The translations under genes and the position numbers were made by a program. A DNA stretch of 64,000 nt from Prinsepia uniflora (taxonomy: Eukaryota > Streptophyta > Magnoliopsida > Rosales > Rosaceae), in contig CM064873.1 in the NCBI GenBank assembly GCA_032719365.1, positions 38,169,742-38,233,741 of the forward strand. The letters are read 5' to 3'. The notes under the pieces are model-generated. The model was given only the letters and a program-made list of their open reading frames with translations, was not told where the DNA came from and ran no database searches. Below, in pieces: positions 10,518 through 22,901 of the stretch (its first letter is position 1; every line of letters begins with the position of its first letter).

Positions 10518-13128
10518 GGGCCCAGCAAATTGTTTGACTTGTGAATTACTGTTGATTGCTGATGTTTCGGATGTGTTGGGCAATGGCCCGGTTTATGTGG
10601 TTTGATGGATTTTGGATTATGATGTGTGCTTGGATTTGATCCATGGTTTTGGGCTGAGGCCCTGTGTTTATGTCTACGGGCTAAGACCCGAAGGTTAAAA
10701 AAAGGAGAATGATTTTGATTTTCATACACAGTTTTCTTATGTTGGAAATGAAAAGGATTGCAAAATGATTTTCGAATGCATGCACTGGTTTTTACGTGGA
10801 GGGTAGGAATGTATTTTTGTAACTGTTTTATAACTAATTCATTTTTGTCCACTCACACCTTTTGTGTTTTTATTGACCCTCCAGGTCGTGGCGCGTTGGT
10901 CGAGGCTGATCGAGAGGCGGAGGCATGAGTGAGTACATGTGTGGCTATCCCTAGTTTGGCAAGTACTGAAGGTAAATTGGGAACTCCAGTCGTCTTGCCA
11001 AACGGGAGCAGGATCGGGCACGGTTATCAATGCCCCTTCTGGGGGCGGTCCTGTCAGATGACGTCAACATCCACCCTACTTGAGTGCAAATACAACTCAC
11101 TGCACCCACCACAACAAGTAACCCAGCCTCGTCTGCCACCAAGCAGAAAACGGAAATCTCAATCACCTAGCTTCGAAATACCTAATTCCTCCTGATGACC
11201 CAAGATAATTCACGGGTCCACCAACCAATACACGCTCAACGTACTGGTAACAATAACCATCATCTGCCATGGGTAGAAAATAAGAAGTCGCCCTAATGAC
11301 TTCAGAATACCCATCACCAAAGCTGAAACAAACACTCCTCTCGCCTTCTCAATCACAACTCCCCTCGAATATGAAGTTCCAACCATGTTGGAAGAATGAT
11401 ATGCCTCTAACTAAGTGTCAAGTCCAACCACTGGACTTCCCAAATCCTCAACTCACTTCGACAACCACGTGTCCGTAACCAATTTATTACCCAGACCTCT
11501 TGTCCGTTCATAACCGTTTATGCACACCGGAAAGGATGTAATTCGTTACTATCTCATTCTCATATCTCAACCTTTACAGGTTCAACTCTCGGGTCTCCAA
11601 GTTATTCACAATCACAAAATTCCACATCAACACCACCAATGATTTCCCTCGGTTTTTCCAATTTCAATAATTTCCTGGTACTTCTTGGGGATACTAGAAA
11701 TACACAACCACACAAGTTTCAGAGTTGTCGACAACTCCCCGAATCCACTCATTTCCATGACGTCTCATGCGTCATCCAAACCTCATCGTGTCTCAATCGT
11801 ACCTCTTTCGTTCATTCATCACTTGTCATCTCATAACTGTTGGGACTTATCCCAACACCTCACTATCCCTGTTGGATCCCATCCAGTTCAAATTATCCAC
11901 TACCGAATCTCAGATACCGAACATATGCCTATCACGACGGAGTCACATCCGAACTCGTGCTTTATCGTCATCACAATCACTGGCACCAGCACACTACGTG
12001 CGAATCAGACAACCCTGAGTCGTTACTCATACGGAGCAACAAACCCGTATTTCCGCTCAGGTGAAAGGAACTCTGCCTTTCGCCTACCCCACAACTATGG
12101 GTACCACCATTCTGAAAATCCACAACAAGATAATGGTCGTTCCCTGAACGTCCACCGATCCTCAACTACTACCACTACATCGAGCACCCTCGATAGCCAG
12201 TCATCTCCACATGAGTGTCGACTAATAGTCATCGCTATCAAGATCCGCATCCACACATCACACTATCATCCGGTCGAACCTGGGATTTCATATCTTATCT
12301 CAAGACAGTACTCGTGGATCGAATCCCATCATTTCACTTCATGTCGGCCAACCAATCTCTATAGTTCTGACTAGAATCACTAGAGTCATCCACATGGTCA
12401 TCCACAACCTCAGTCGCTCTTTGCAGCACCAGTTCCAATCCACCAGTCACAATCTGGGGTTCAACCCGACAAACCACCTCAACTTCGGAAAGTCATCCAA
12501 TCCTCAACCACTACGGACTCACAATACCAATTCCTTAATCACAACTAAAGTTCACCTTTCCAGTCCATCCATCATATGTTAGGGTTCCATAATCACACCA
12601 TAGAGTTCCTTTGAACCCAACTGCTCTCTGCAATAAAATCCGCAATCTGACCAACCCCGCGGTCTTCACATCAAATGGATGTCACTCCAATCCTACCATC
12701 AACTCAACTGGGGTTTAACCACTAAGGCCATCAGCTAACTCTGAAGTACGTACATTCCTCACACTAGTAATCACCACTAGGGTTCACATTCTCAGACCAT
12801 TACTCAACTGAGGTTTACATTTCCAGTTCACTACCCAAATGGGGTTCCCCGAACCCAGCTGCTCCTAGCAGCACCACAAACTAACGCCGCATGACCGAAC
12901 CAATGGTCCCACAATACCAATTCGTCACACACAACCACACTTGGGTCAAATCACACTAACGCACAGCGTATCGACCAATCACACTCTAATCACTATTCAA
13001 TCCCAAAACTATCTACTAGCATCCTACTATCAGGTTGATAACGGGCTGACCACGTAAATACATCACATCCTCGACCTACGCGTACCACAAGAACTACTGA
13101 ATAACGACAACCTCACTCTGACAACATG

Positions 13129-13573
13129 TGACACGACCCATACTAATCCCTCCCCCCCTCCCCCGGCGGGATTAACGTGGGATGTGTCATGCTCTCGTCT
13201 GACACAAAGTGTCAGACAAGGGATAATACGTACCTCTGCCCATACGGGGCTCTCAGAGCGCGCCAGGATCGGTGGAGGAGTGGGAAGTCTCGGTCTCTGT
13301 TATAGCCTGCATCCGTGATCATAACTTTTCTGTCTGACGTCTGATTTTGGTGTGCCGCCTGTTTATGGATTCATATCGATCCGATCTACGTAACGGTCCT
13401 TGGCCCTCGGCCATTGGGCCTCCCGGGTCAAAAAGTCAACATTTTACCCACGCCTAGAGGTAAAACGGTCATTTGCACCGTCCGTCCGGTTTCACTCAAC
13501 TAATCACCGATTAATCTCATTACTCTTTCATTAGTCACTAATCTAATCCCAGAATTCGGAACGGGTCATTACA
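13129..13573 (-). repeat. 5' LTR of element C
   Basis: TGACACGACCC to GGGTCATTACA, 445 bp. It is close to the copy at 5659-6086 but has an extra C-rich run near 13148-13163. The last bases CATTACA differ from CGTTACA by a transition. Confidence 0.75.
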
Positions 13574-16500
13574 AAAAGTCTCCTTCCATATCATGAAACA
13601 TAGGGTCTCAGCCCAAATCCAATACATGTGGGTCTCAACCCAAACCATGCGTGGGGCTCAGCCCAACGCCGGCTCAGCGAAAACCCACATACACATACAT
13701 ATATACATATATAACCCATCCTAGACATTCTCTGATGTCTACTCAATAACCTGTCACGATTTATCTATCAGTGTGCACACTATTCAGGGTCTGACTCCGA
13801 GTCTACCGCCAAGATCTACGACGTCTGGGAGGAATCGTCCAAAATCCAGGATCTACGATGTCTAGAGAACGGTCTGCGGACCCAGTCCGAGACTATACCA
13901 TATCTCATCACTCCTGGAATGTGCTCCCTCTTGGAGTCACTCATTCCAGGCAGTGGATCGTGACACTCCAGGATCAACGACGTCTGAAGGAAACTAATAC
14001 GCTCATGAGGAGGGTATATACATACTAGTATGAAAACCATAAAAGGGACTCACGCCCGATACCACAGTTAACTGGGCCTCAAGCCCGAACGTATGAATCA
14101 AAAGGGCCTCTAGCTCGATTTCGCAATTTAACTAGGACTCAAGACCGAACTCGTAAATCAACGGGCCATCAAGGTCGATACCTTAGGGTCAGCCACGATT
14201 CCGATCATAGCGATGCGTGCAACCATCAATCCAACACTGCTCTCAATCCTGGTATGTCGTCGCGAACATATCACTGCCGCGACCACATCTAGATCATGGT
14301 GCACACGTCACCGATCGCTCTCCGATATCATCAATACTTCGAAGTCGAGCCTCCAGTGGCTTCTCAACAACGGGATGTGCATCGTGACCTCTCCAGAGGG
14401 GACACATCCCTAGTTCGGAGGCGAGCGTCACGTCGTCCGACGTCGTGCACATAGCACCCGTCGCGACCACGACTTAGACCCGTAGGTCATCAATAGGGCC
14501 ACATGCCCGAGTCAAAACCAAAAATAAATGGGTCTCATGCCCGGTTTTACCTTTTCAAAACCATTTCATTAAAATTGAAAGCATAAGCGCGTATATGCAC
14601 GTATAAAACCAAAAACCTCGAAATACGTGCCAATACGTAAACACACACACAAATGCACTGAAGGCATCACAAAACATGGATTAAACTACTTATAAAACAT
14701 TTATGCATGCATCGATTTATAAAAGAAAGTCCACTCACAGACCATCCTAGTTGTCGCCTCGATACTCGCGTCGTACGCCTTCCTTAGTCAAACGCCATCT
14801 CCAGGATTCGCAAACCTGTCCAAATCACTTTAGAGGGTTACTAACTACTTAATTAACCCCTCACTAAAGCTCCATAATTTTTCAGGATTTTTAACTATTT
14901 TTAAACGCGAACCCAAACCTTCGGATAGTGCGAACTATATCGAGACGATGTCCGATCGACTCGAAATCAATCCCAAAATGTTTGTTACATTGATTGGATG
15001 ATTTCACATGTTGGAACTTTCCCCAAATTCTCTCCCACATGCCCCCACGCGCCGCCTAAAGTGGCTGCGCATGGGAGCCACGCGCCAGCTACAGTGGCGT
15101 CTTCAACCTCCAGCCGACCGGGCCGACCAGCTGGTCTGGTTTTTCTCTGTAATCCGGTCCAGGCCTGTAAACCATTCAATTTTCATACTTTTCCTTCCTA
15201 ATTGATTCTATTCTTCCTATTTCAACCCTAGGAATCTATTTGTGCAATCAAAACCACGAAAAACCCCTAAAATCCTAGCGGTCCAATTTTCTCACTCACG
15301 GTTCAATTACCCAGTTTCCTCCTGGGTTCCTCAGCCTTGAACCACCATTTCAAACCACCCTAATACCTTACTAACAACCTAACAAACCTATTCTAATCAC
15401 CTAAAACGGCCCATAACGTCAAAAATCGAAAATAAAAGGAAAAAAGGCAAAACCGATTACCTTGCTCGAGGTCCTCCACCATCCACCGCGGCGCTGCTCC
15501 TAGCCAGCCACCACCATCACAGCATCCTCACCTCACTCTTTGGGCCTCACATAAGATCAGATGGGGAAGGGTTTTGGATTGGGTTGAATGGGTTTGATCG
15601 GGTTGGTAGAAATGATCGAACAAGAAAAGGGGAAGGGGTAGATATGCATGAACGTGTTTGGGCTGGGCAATGGATGGGTGACACTTTTCACTCATCCATT
15701 AGGCCTGTCCTAAAAACCTGGGCCCACTTAATGTCAAAAGTCTTCCGTCTCGTAAAACGTGCAATAGTATGTTCAAACTTCCGTGAGCCGTAACGTTTTC
15801 GTTGAACGTCCGAATTTGACGTGCTACTTGTCTACGGATTCGTATCGTCTCGATCTACGTAATGGTCCACAGCCCTCAGCCGTCGGACCTCCTGGATCAA
15901 AATTCAACTTTTTACCCTCGTGTAGGGGCAAAATTGTAATTTTTCCCTGAACGACCGTTAATCCCCGGCTAATCCCCAATTAGCCTCGCTAATCAGTCAT
16001 TAATCCCTAATTAACCCTTAAAATTAGGGACGCGTCGTTACACACGTAGCTCAGGACCGCTCACAATCCCAGCATGTTACGGTGAACACATCACTCGCCG
16101 TGACTGTCACTAGATCATCGCGAACACATCACCGATCGATCATAGAGTATCTCATCAGCACTCCTAACCCGAGCCTCCCTCGGTCATTGTTTCCCGCAGC
16201 TGCTCGACAACAGGCAGTACACCGTGATCTCTCTGGAAGGAACACATCGCAGTCAAGAGGCGAGCGCCGTAACACTTGGGATGAACCTGAATGTTATCAT
16301 CATAAATAGGGCCTCAAGCACAGAACATCACCAAGTGGGTCACAGCCCGAAAACCAGTGTCCTACGACACTTCATATCCCAAGATTTCTCGAATCCTATC
16401 AAATCCACAACTGGGTATCATTCCCAAAATATCCTTTGTAAAATTCATAACTGGGTCACAGTCCGACTTATCTCAATTTTGACTATACTCTAAGTCAAAC

Positions 16501-16857
16501 CTCAAATCAGCTGGGTCATACGCCCGAAAGATATTTTGATAGGACCCATCCCGATTATCCTTCAATATTTGTGAAGGTTCCTGCTCCCGTCTGACAATAA
16601 CTCTAAAGTGCCAAAAGTAATCTTACATATATAAAAAACATTGTCAGACAAGGGATAGTTAACTTTACATGATCATTGACATCACAAGTTTGACTAGTCA
16701 ATGGTATTACAGAGCACAAGTAATGTTACAGATAGGGATCAAAATCCTACTCTGTAAGGTGTCTGAGTGTGCAACGGTCTACTTATTCCTCTGCCTCGTT
16801 TTCAGCCCTAATACCTGTGCACTGGCCTGGAGGATCAGTAAAACATCAAAGGTGTGA

Positions 16858-17832
16858 GTGAACAAAAAAAAAACATTTATAAATCCCTTTGAGGAAACTT
16901 ATAAACCCAACCGACTAGCTCAATTGTTCGTAAAAGAAATCATACGATTGCATGGTACGCCGGAATCGATCATGTCTGATCGTGATCCGCGTTTCACTTC
17001 CAGGTTCTGGCGGAGTTTACAAGCTACTTTGGGAACAACCCTACGTTTCAGTACTGCGTTCCATCCACAGACCGATGGACAGTCTGAACGGACCATTCAG
17101 ACCCTGGAGGACATGATGAGGTCCTGTGTGCTACAGTTTCGGGACTCATGGGATACTCATTTGCCATTAATGGAATTCGCTTACAACAACAGCTATCAGA
17201 CAAGCATCGGGATGGCACCTTATGAGGCACTGTATGGTCGACAGTGCAGGACATCTATCTGCTGGATGGAGATAGGGGAGCGAGCGGCGGTAGGGCCGGA
17301 ATTGATGGACTTAACCCTGGAGACTGTTCGAGTTATTAAGGAGAGATTGAAGGTGGCACAGGATCGCCAAAAGAGTTATGCCGATCGACGGATTCGAGAC
17401 TTGGAATTTGAAGTGGGAGATTTTGTCTTCCTAAAGTTATCTCCGTGGAAAAGGATTATCCGTTTTGGCCGACGGGGGAAACTGAGTCTGCGTTTTATCG
17501 GACCATATGAGATCGTGGAGAGGATTGGCAGAGTTGCTTACAGATTGGAACTACCTCCAGAACTATCTAGAGTTCACGATGTTTTTCACGTATCGATGCT
17601 ACGGAAGTATGTACGTGATGCTTCCCATGTACTGGAGGATCAACCTATCGAACTCCGAGGGGATTTGAGCTTTGAGGAGCACCCAGTGCAGGTTTTTGAT
17701 CGGAAAGACAAGGTACTACGTCGGAAGACGATTCCTCTCGTGAAGATTCTCTGGAGAAACCAGAATGTGGAAGAAGCCACATGGGAGCCTGAGGCTCAGA
17801 TGCGAGAACAATTTCCTCATTTGTTTCTTTGA
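16858..17832 (+). pseudogene. Ty3-gypsy chromovirus pol end: integrase core to chromodomain-like tail (element G)
   Basis: This open frame encodes the C-terminal part of a retroelement polyprotein that would join element DNA to the host chromosome. Visible in order: RLAQLFVKEIIRLHGTPE, the integrase DRDPRF block with the second catalytic Asp, TDGQSERT with the catalytic Glu, then MEFAYNNSY and APYEALYGRQCR. The GPY/F-type block RFIGPYEIVERIG follows, then HDVFHVSMLRKY and a chromodomain-like end (WRNQNVEEATWE). The zinc-binding HHCC domain and first catalytic Asp are absent. The first 10 or so codons (from 16858) derive from LTR F sequence, so the true junction is near 16880. No internal stop is present, but the missing N-terminus, protease, reverse transcriptase and 5' LTR make it non-functional. 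The stop overlaps a hairpin at 17831-17851. Confidence 0.88.
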
Positions 17833-17866
17833 AATTTCGGGACGAAATTTCTTAAGGGGGGAAGGT
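17831..17866 (+). other. Hairpin and polypurine tract at the end of pol, element G
   Basis: GAAATTTCG (17831-17839), loop GGA, CGAAATTTC (17843-17851) is a perfect 9-bp stem that begins inside the pol stop codon. It is followed by TTAAGGGGGGAAGGT, the polypurine tract, and then the LTR start TGTAACACC at 17867. Confidence 0.85.
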
Positions 17867-20446
17867 TGTAACACCCCGGAAATTCAAAGATTTTAATATT
17901 GTAATTTAATATTTGAATTGACGTTTTTACCCTTGTGAATGGTATGGCCAAATTGTTGACTTTTTGATTGGTGGCTCAAATGGACTTTGACCAGTGACCG
18001 TGACGTAGTTCGGGATGTCACGAGTTTGTAGACAGGTGGCACGTCCAATTCGGACGATCGGGGAAAAAGTTATGACTATCGGAAGTTCAGGGGCATTACC
18101 GTAATTTGGACTTCAGGGGCGAAAATGTTGACTTTTCGTTTGGCAACTAATTTTCACATGACTCAAGGACCGTTAGGTAAATCTCGATACCCTGAGTCCG
18201 TAGACAGGCGGCACGCCGAAATCGGACTTCGTATGGCTGAATTACGGGTCTAGAATGTGAAGGGCATTATGGTAATTATTGAACCAGGGGCATTTTGGTC
18301 ATTTCGCCTCTGGTTACTGTAGCAACCGCGGGGGGACATGGGCGGCACCACCATGTGCGGTGGTTCAAATGTGCAATTGTTTATGCAATTGTGTGCTGGA
18401 AAGATGGGAGTGTCTGATGCTTTAGAACGTGGTATGTTGCATCCACCTTGCACGACCCCATTGTTAATTCAAGTTCGAAGCTTTTCGGGGAACATTTTTC
18501 AGTGGACAAATTGGACTTCCACAAGCCTCTGGGACAGCTGAGGTTATTTAAAACTGATTAGAACATGTGTGAGCATCACTCTGCCATTAAGAAAACTGAG
18601 AATTGATGAAGAAAACCACAGAAACCATTTCGGGCAAAATTGGAGGGAAAATCGGGTTTTGATTTCTGGTGACTGTTGGACCAAACCAAGGCCTGTTTTA
18701 GTCTTCTGGGAGTGTTTGGAACTCAACCACATCGAAATCGAAGGCCATCAGCCACGGGTGAGCTGGGACGGTGACTGCTGTTTTCAGGGAAATCGCAGAG
18801 CTTGGGACGACAACCTTCAGGTACTCTCAGACCCAATTTATCGTTCATATTAGTTCGTTTTGATCCTATTGAGCTGCCTGTGAAGTGAATTGAAGTTTGA
18901 ATTAGAAACCAGGAAGTTCTGGTGATTGACCCGATTGGTTGATCACGGGTCGATGGGTCGTTTGGGGATGTGTCGAGGTTGGTTTTTGTCACAGAACCTA
19001 AATTGGATAGTTATTTAACATGTTAGGATCAAATGGGAACGAAATCGAGTTAGAATTGTTGGGTATTCAATCGGGTCAAGCCGCGGGTGGCAGGCCCGTA
19101 TTGCAGACAAACGGGTGAAGGTGCTGATACTGTAGCTACAGTGTCAGGCGCGTGACTTTCACGCGCAGCCACTTTGGGAGGCGCGTGAGGGCGCGTTGGA
19201 CCTTATCTCCGATCACGTTCAACATGACTTTTGTTCCTCTCATCATTCTGAACATTTTTGGTGAATTAACCATGTTGATCTGGGATAGCTTTGATGGGTC
19301 AGTTTAGGGCCGGTTGTCTCGGAAAACGTGTTGGGCGGTTTCCCCGAGCCGGTTTCTGTTTCGAGTTATTTGGATAAATGTTTAAGACTTGTTGTGACCC
19401 TTACGTATGATTTGGACTGACAGGAACTGTACGATAATCCCGGTACAAGTTCGTACGCACAGTTTCACCACGGGATCGTACTGTGAGTGGGCTCGTTTTC
19501 ATTAAACCCTTGCATGCTTAAATGTTTTCTGATTTACTTATATGTTCACATGCTGGAATCGATAAATGGTTTTGATGATATTGAAATTTCGGTTATGGCA
19601 CGTTTCACGGTATTTGGGCATGAGAACCGTCTGATGAAACGTAACGATCGGTTCAGATTTTACCTATGTATACTCATATGTTTTGCATGTGGATATCAAT
19701 AAAATGTATTTGGTACTGCACTGTATAGATCCTTCCATATGATACTGTCTCCTCCGGATGAGGTACCCCGGAGTGGTCACGAACGTCTAGAACGTCCAGC
19801 GTCTATGATGCTAAGCATCATGGATGCTGTAACCGAACAGGGTTCGGGGATTGAACTCGGAATTGAGACCTGAGTGGCACGCGTAGCCTTGTGATTGTGA
19901 CCTTATTGGACGTCAAGGACGTCAGACATCAGGGATGTCGGGATTGGAGTGTATAGTGCAGTGGCTAAAATTATGTTTATGGTTTTATTACATGCCTTAT
20001 GGTTCATATTATATGATTAATGATTGTAAATAATACTGCATGCATGTTTTGGAAAACGGAGGGGTAAATTATATGTTTTACTTACTAAACGATTTTATAA
20101 ACTTGAGTTTCGGCCCACTCGCCCTTAATGTTTTGGTAACCCCTCCAGGTCGTGCTAATGAGGTAGAGGAGGAACCTGAGGCTGAGGCATAGATCCACTT
20201 CTGCGTACCTGAACCCCTATTGGGTGGTGTACCCGCGGGTTTATGTTAGAGTCATGCTCGCAACTTGTCGTTTGGATTTCATCCCTTGTCTGATATCTGT
20301 TTAATTCGGATTTGATATATAACTTTAATTTGGTTATTTATGCATTTGATGTTTTTGAGGCTAAAATTGGTATGAATTATTGGGTGTCAGACGGGAGCAG
20401 GGCACGTCCCTTTGTGGTCCCTGTGGGATCGGGGCGGGTCCTGTCA
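17867..20446 (+). mobile_element. 3' LTR of truncated element G
   Basis: TGTAACACCCC to GGGCGGGTCCTGTCA, 2580 bp, joined to pol through the polypurine tract. It has the GC hairpin near 19147, a GACGTC decamer array at about 19772-19945, and the GTCAGACGGGAGCAGG block near its end. The truncated LTR at 39940-41889 is its close relative in the opposite orientation. Confidence 0.85.
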
Positions 20447-22901
20447 TCAATCATGTCAAATCATATAATAAAGCATTTAAAACATATATGCATGCATCAC
20501 TGTTAGAAAACAAAAGTCCACTCACACACCGTCCAGATTGTTCAATCCCGAGCTGATCGCTCTTCCGAAGTCCTGGGAATATTCTGGCCTGTCAAACAAA
20601 GGAATTTAAGGTTATGAGACTATCGTATAATCCCACATACGAATTCCCTAATCTTCGGAATTTAAGAATATTATTTAAACATAAACTAGACGCTTCGAGC
20701 ACTCGAAACTACTCTGAATCCATATCCGATTGACCTGAAACCAACGCCAATAGGTTCGTATCATCGAGAACATTAAAAAGTATGTTGGACCCTTTCTTAG
20801 AAAAGCCTACACGCGCCCTCACACGTCGTCGCGAGCGGCTGCGCGTGAAAGTCACGAGCTTGTACAATGCTGCTACAGTGTCTCCCCTTCCACCCGTTTT
20901 TCTGATAAACGGGCTGTGAACCCGCGATTTGACCCAGTAAATTCTTCATCAATTCGACCTCAATTTCTTCCATTATTTCACCCCACTTCATTTACTCGAT
21001 CCTAATGATATTTTTGTACCTTTATTTTAACTTAATTCTAACTCAAATTAATTAATACCCAATCCCATTCCCAATAGGTCGAATATTCAATTCGTCGATA
21101 CTCAAGTTTATTTTTCATCCTAATCAAACAGGAAGTATATTGGGACTATTCTAAGGACCATTTCTCAATCAATTTCAAATTCCCTTACCTATAATAGCAC
21201 AAACTCAAGCTCGAAAACGGCATCAATTTCCCTCGTTTTTGTTGTGTATTGGTTCGAAATGATCTCAGGAAGTTGAATCAAGCATCAATTTTGATCTTCA
21301 AGGCTTACAACTTTGAATTCGAATTCTCACCTTGTTTTTCAAATATTCGCATATGGGTTTTTGATTATCCTCTCGGTCCCTCATTTTTGTCCTGTTTTAT
21401 TGCTCTAATCCTCTCAATTGCACCAGTTTTCTCACGGTTTGTCGAATGGTTGCTGGTTGGATCGAAGGAGATCAATGGAAGTCCTCTGTTTTTGTTTTCA
21501 TTTTCGTTCCTTTGAATTGATAATTATTTGATGTAGTTGAAGTGTTAATTGCGTTAGACAACCCGTGGCAACCTCAGCCACTAAGCCTCAATTTGAGGTG
21601 ACATGTGTCACTGGCGGGGGGCATGAGTCATCACCCTAGTGACCCAGCCAAATCTCGTCATTTGACCATTTTTCCCTTCACATGATACATTACCGATTTA
21701 CCCTTTGACTTCACAGACCCGTAACTTTCACATCTGAGCTCCGTTTTCGACGTGCTACCTGCTTACAAACTCAGCGTCTCGAGACCTACACAATAGTCCT
21801 CGGAACATGTACAAAAAGTATTCCAAATAAAAGTCAACTTCTAACCACACCCCTCCAAGGGTAAAAACATCATTTTACATATTACTTTATAAATTTACAT
21901 TATGTAACTTTCCGAGGCGTTACATATTTCCAAAGCTGAAAACGAGTTCTCATTTCCAAAACACTTTCAAATCATAGTTCAATTGGGACTCGTGCCCGAA
22001 TCTCGATTTCACGCCTCTCCGTGAAACCTTCGAAATCACATAAAACACAAGCACGTAGCATACTTGGCGAAGCCCAAATATCACATAAAGCAGAAATCTC
22101 GAACTACGTGCAATAACGCATTTTCCTCCAAAAATGCTCAACAAATCATATTTAAATCACATGCACTCATGGTATCTCAAAACATGTTCATAAACACATA
22201 AAAAATTTATGCATGCATCATATTCATAAAACAAAGTCCACTCACAGACCGTCCAAGATGCGCTTTGATACACGTGTCATAAGCCTCTTCGGGCTAATCC
22301 GACCTCTCTGGGTCATTCGAACGTGTCCAAAACATACTCAAAAGTTACTACCAACCTAGAAAAGTCTATATTAAGAACTCCCAACATTCTTGGAAAAGTC
22401 AACGTGTCTCGGACACGTTTCCCTAGGTTTTAAATCTCAATTTGACCAACCTAACGATCTCTGATCGACTCGAAACCACCACCATTGGATTCGAATCGTT
22501 GAAATCTTTAAAATAATTCTAGTCCCACCTCGAAATGGGTTCCCAAGTGCCCCCACGAGCGGGTCAAAGTGGCTGGTCAACGTTGACCAAAAAGTCAACA
22601 CTGACGTCAGTGGTCAAAGTCAAAGTTGACGTCAGCAGTGACGTCAACACTGACATCTGACACTATCACGTGTCAGTCTGACATGTCAGACCTGACATGA
22701 TGACATCATCAGATGAAATCTTAATTAACGATCCTCGTGTATTGGACCTCCTAGGTCAAAAGTCAACTTTTTACCCTCGTCCAAGGGAAAAATCGTAATT
22801 TCGCCCTGAACGTCTGACAATCCTCATCTAATCCCCGATTATCCTCGCTAATCCACAATTAAATGTTAATTAATCCTAAAAATTTGGGATGGGTCGTTAC
22901 A

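Larger units (their letters stand above)
7942..11056 (+). mobile_element. Solo LTR 'D', nested in element C
   Basis: TGTAACGACCC at 7942 to GCGGTCCTGTCA at 11056, 3115 bp, with a perfect GATGA duplication at 7937-7941 and 11057-11061. It is the innermost unit of a four-deep nest. It carries the GC hairpin (9183-9210) and seven TTTAAAG palindromes (10272-10517) in place of the GGGCC minisatellite of other copies. Confidence 0.88.
6102..13128. other. Interior of element C: non-coding or eroded, interrupted by LTR D
   Basis: Outside LTR D this is about 3.9 kb of C-rich plus-strand sequence with only short frames. The longest (11685-12374, 229 codons) is rich in Ser, His, Thr and Arg and resembles no family I know. 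The word GCCATCCACGGCTCTGAGCACC near 6839 matches, in the opposite orientation, sequence near 53945-53970, so the same interior recurs at 42870-43400 and 52778-54430. Confidence 0.6.
5659..13573 (-). mobile_element. LTR element 'C' with short LTRs and a non-coding interior
   Basis: Two similar LTRs of about 430-445 bp (5659-6086 and 13129-13573) bound an interior with no recognisable gag or pol. Next to the left LTR the plus strand reads ACCTTCCCCCCTTAAA, the complement of a polypurine tract, so the element points left. Left of 13129 lies a weak match to a tRNA-Met-type primer site (TGTTGTCAGAGTG on the minus strand). Flanking pentamers are ACGAG and AAAAG, only 3 of 5 matching. Without nested LTR D the element is about 4.8 kb, which suggests a non-autonomous element that would borrow proteins from a relative. 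Confidence 0.7.
5301..16042 (-). mobile_element. Solo LTR 'E', nested in B and split by element C
   Basis: It starts TGACAGGACTC at 5301 and ends GCGTCGTTACA at 16042. The flanks are CACAT (5296-5300) and CACGT (16043-16047), a target duplication with one difference that fits deamination of a methylated CpG. Without element C (5659-13573) it is about 2.83 kb, matching its relatives. It holds a GGGCC minisatellite (about 14041-14190), the GC hairpin near 15047 and the 26-bp palindrome at 15672-15697. Confidence 0.8.
16537..21924 (-). mobile_element. Solo LTR 'F', nested in B, split by truncated element G
   Basis: It starts TGATAGGACCC (one transition from TGACAGG) at 16537 and ends AGGCGTTACA at 21924. 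A perfect TATTT duplication lies at 16532-16536 and 21925-21929. Its own sequence is 16537 to about 16880 and 20447-21924. The piece missing in the middle, relative to related LTRs, was probably lost when element G was inserted or trimmed. Confidence 0.75.
4759..22901 (-). mobile_element. Solo LTR 'B' carrying all nested insertions of the left stack
   Basis: The unit begins TGACAGGACCCG and ends GGATGGGTCGTTACA. It is flanked by a perfect TGTGA duplication at 4754-4758 and 22902-22906, and removing it rejoins the hAT codons CDGWTDP in frame. Its own sequence is 4759-5300, 16048-16536 and 21930-22901, about 2.0 kb. The rest is nested: LTR E (5301-16042) containing element C and LTR D, and LTR F (16537-21924) containing element G. 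It has no coding capacity of its own. Confidence 0.85.

Noticed and set aside
11685..12374. 229-codon open frame in the interior of element C
   Set aside because: It is rich in Ser, His, Thr and Arg, has no recognisable domain, and lies in sequence repeated elsewhere without keeping a frame. Chance opening in C-rich DNA is more likely.
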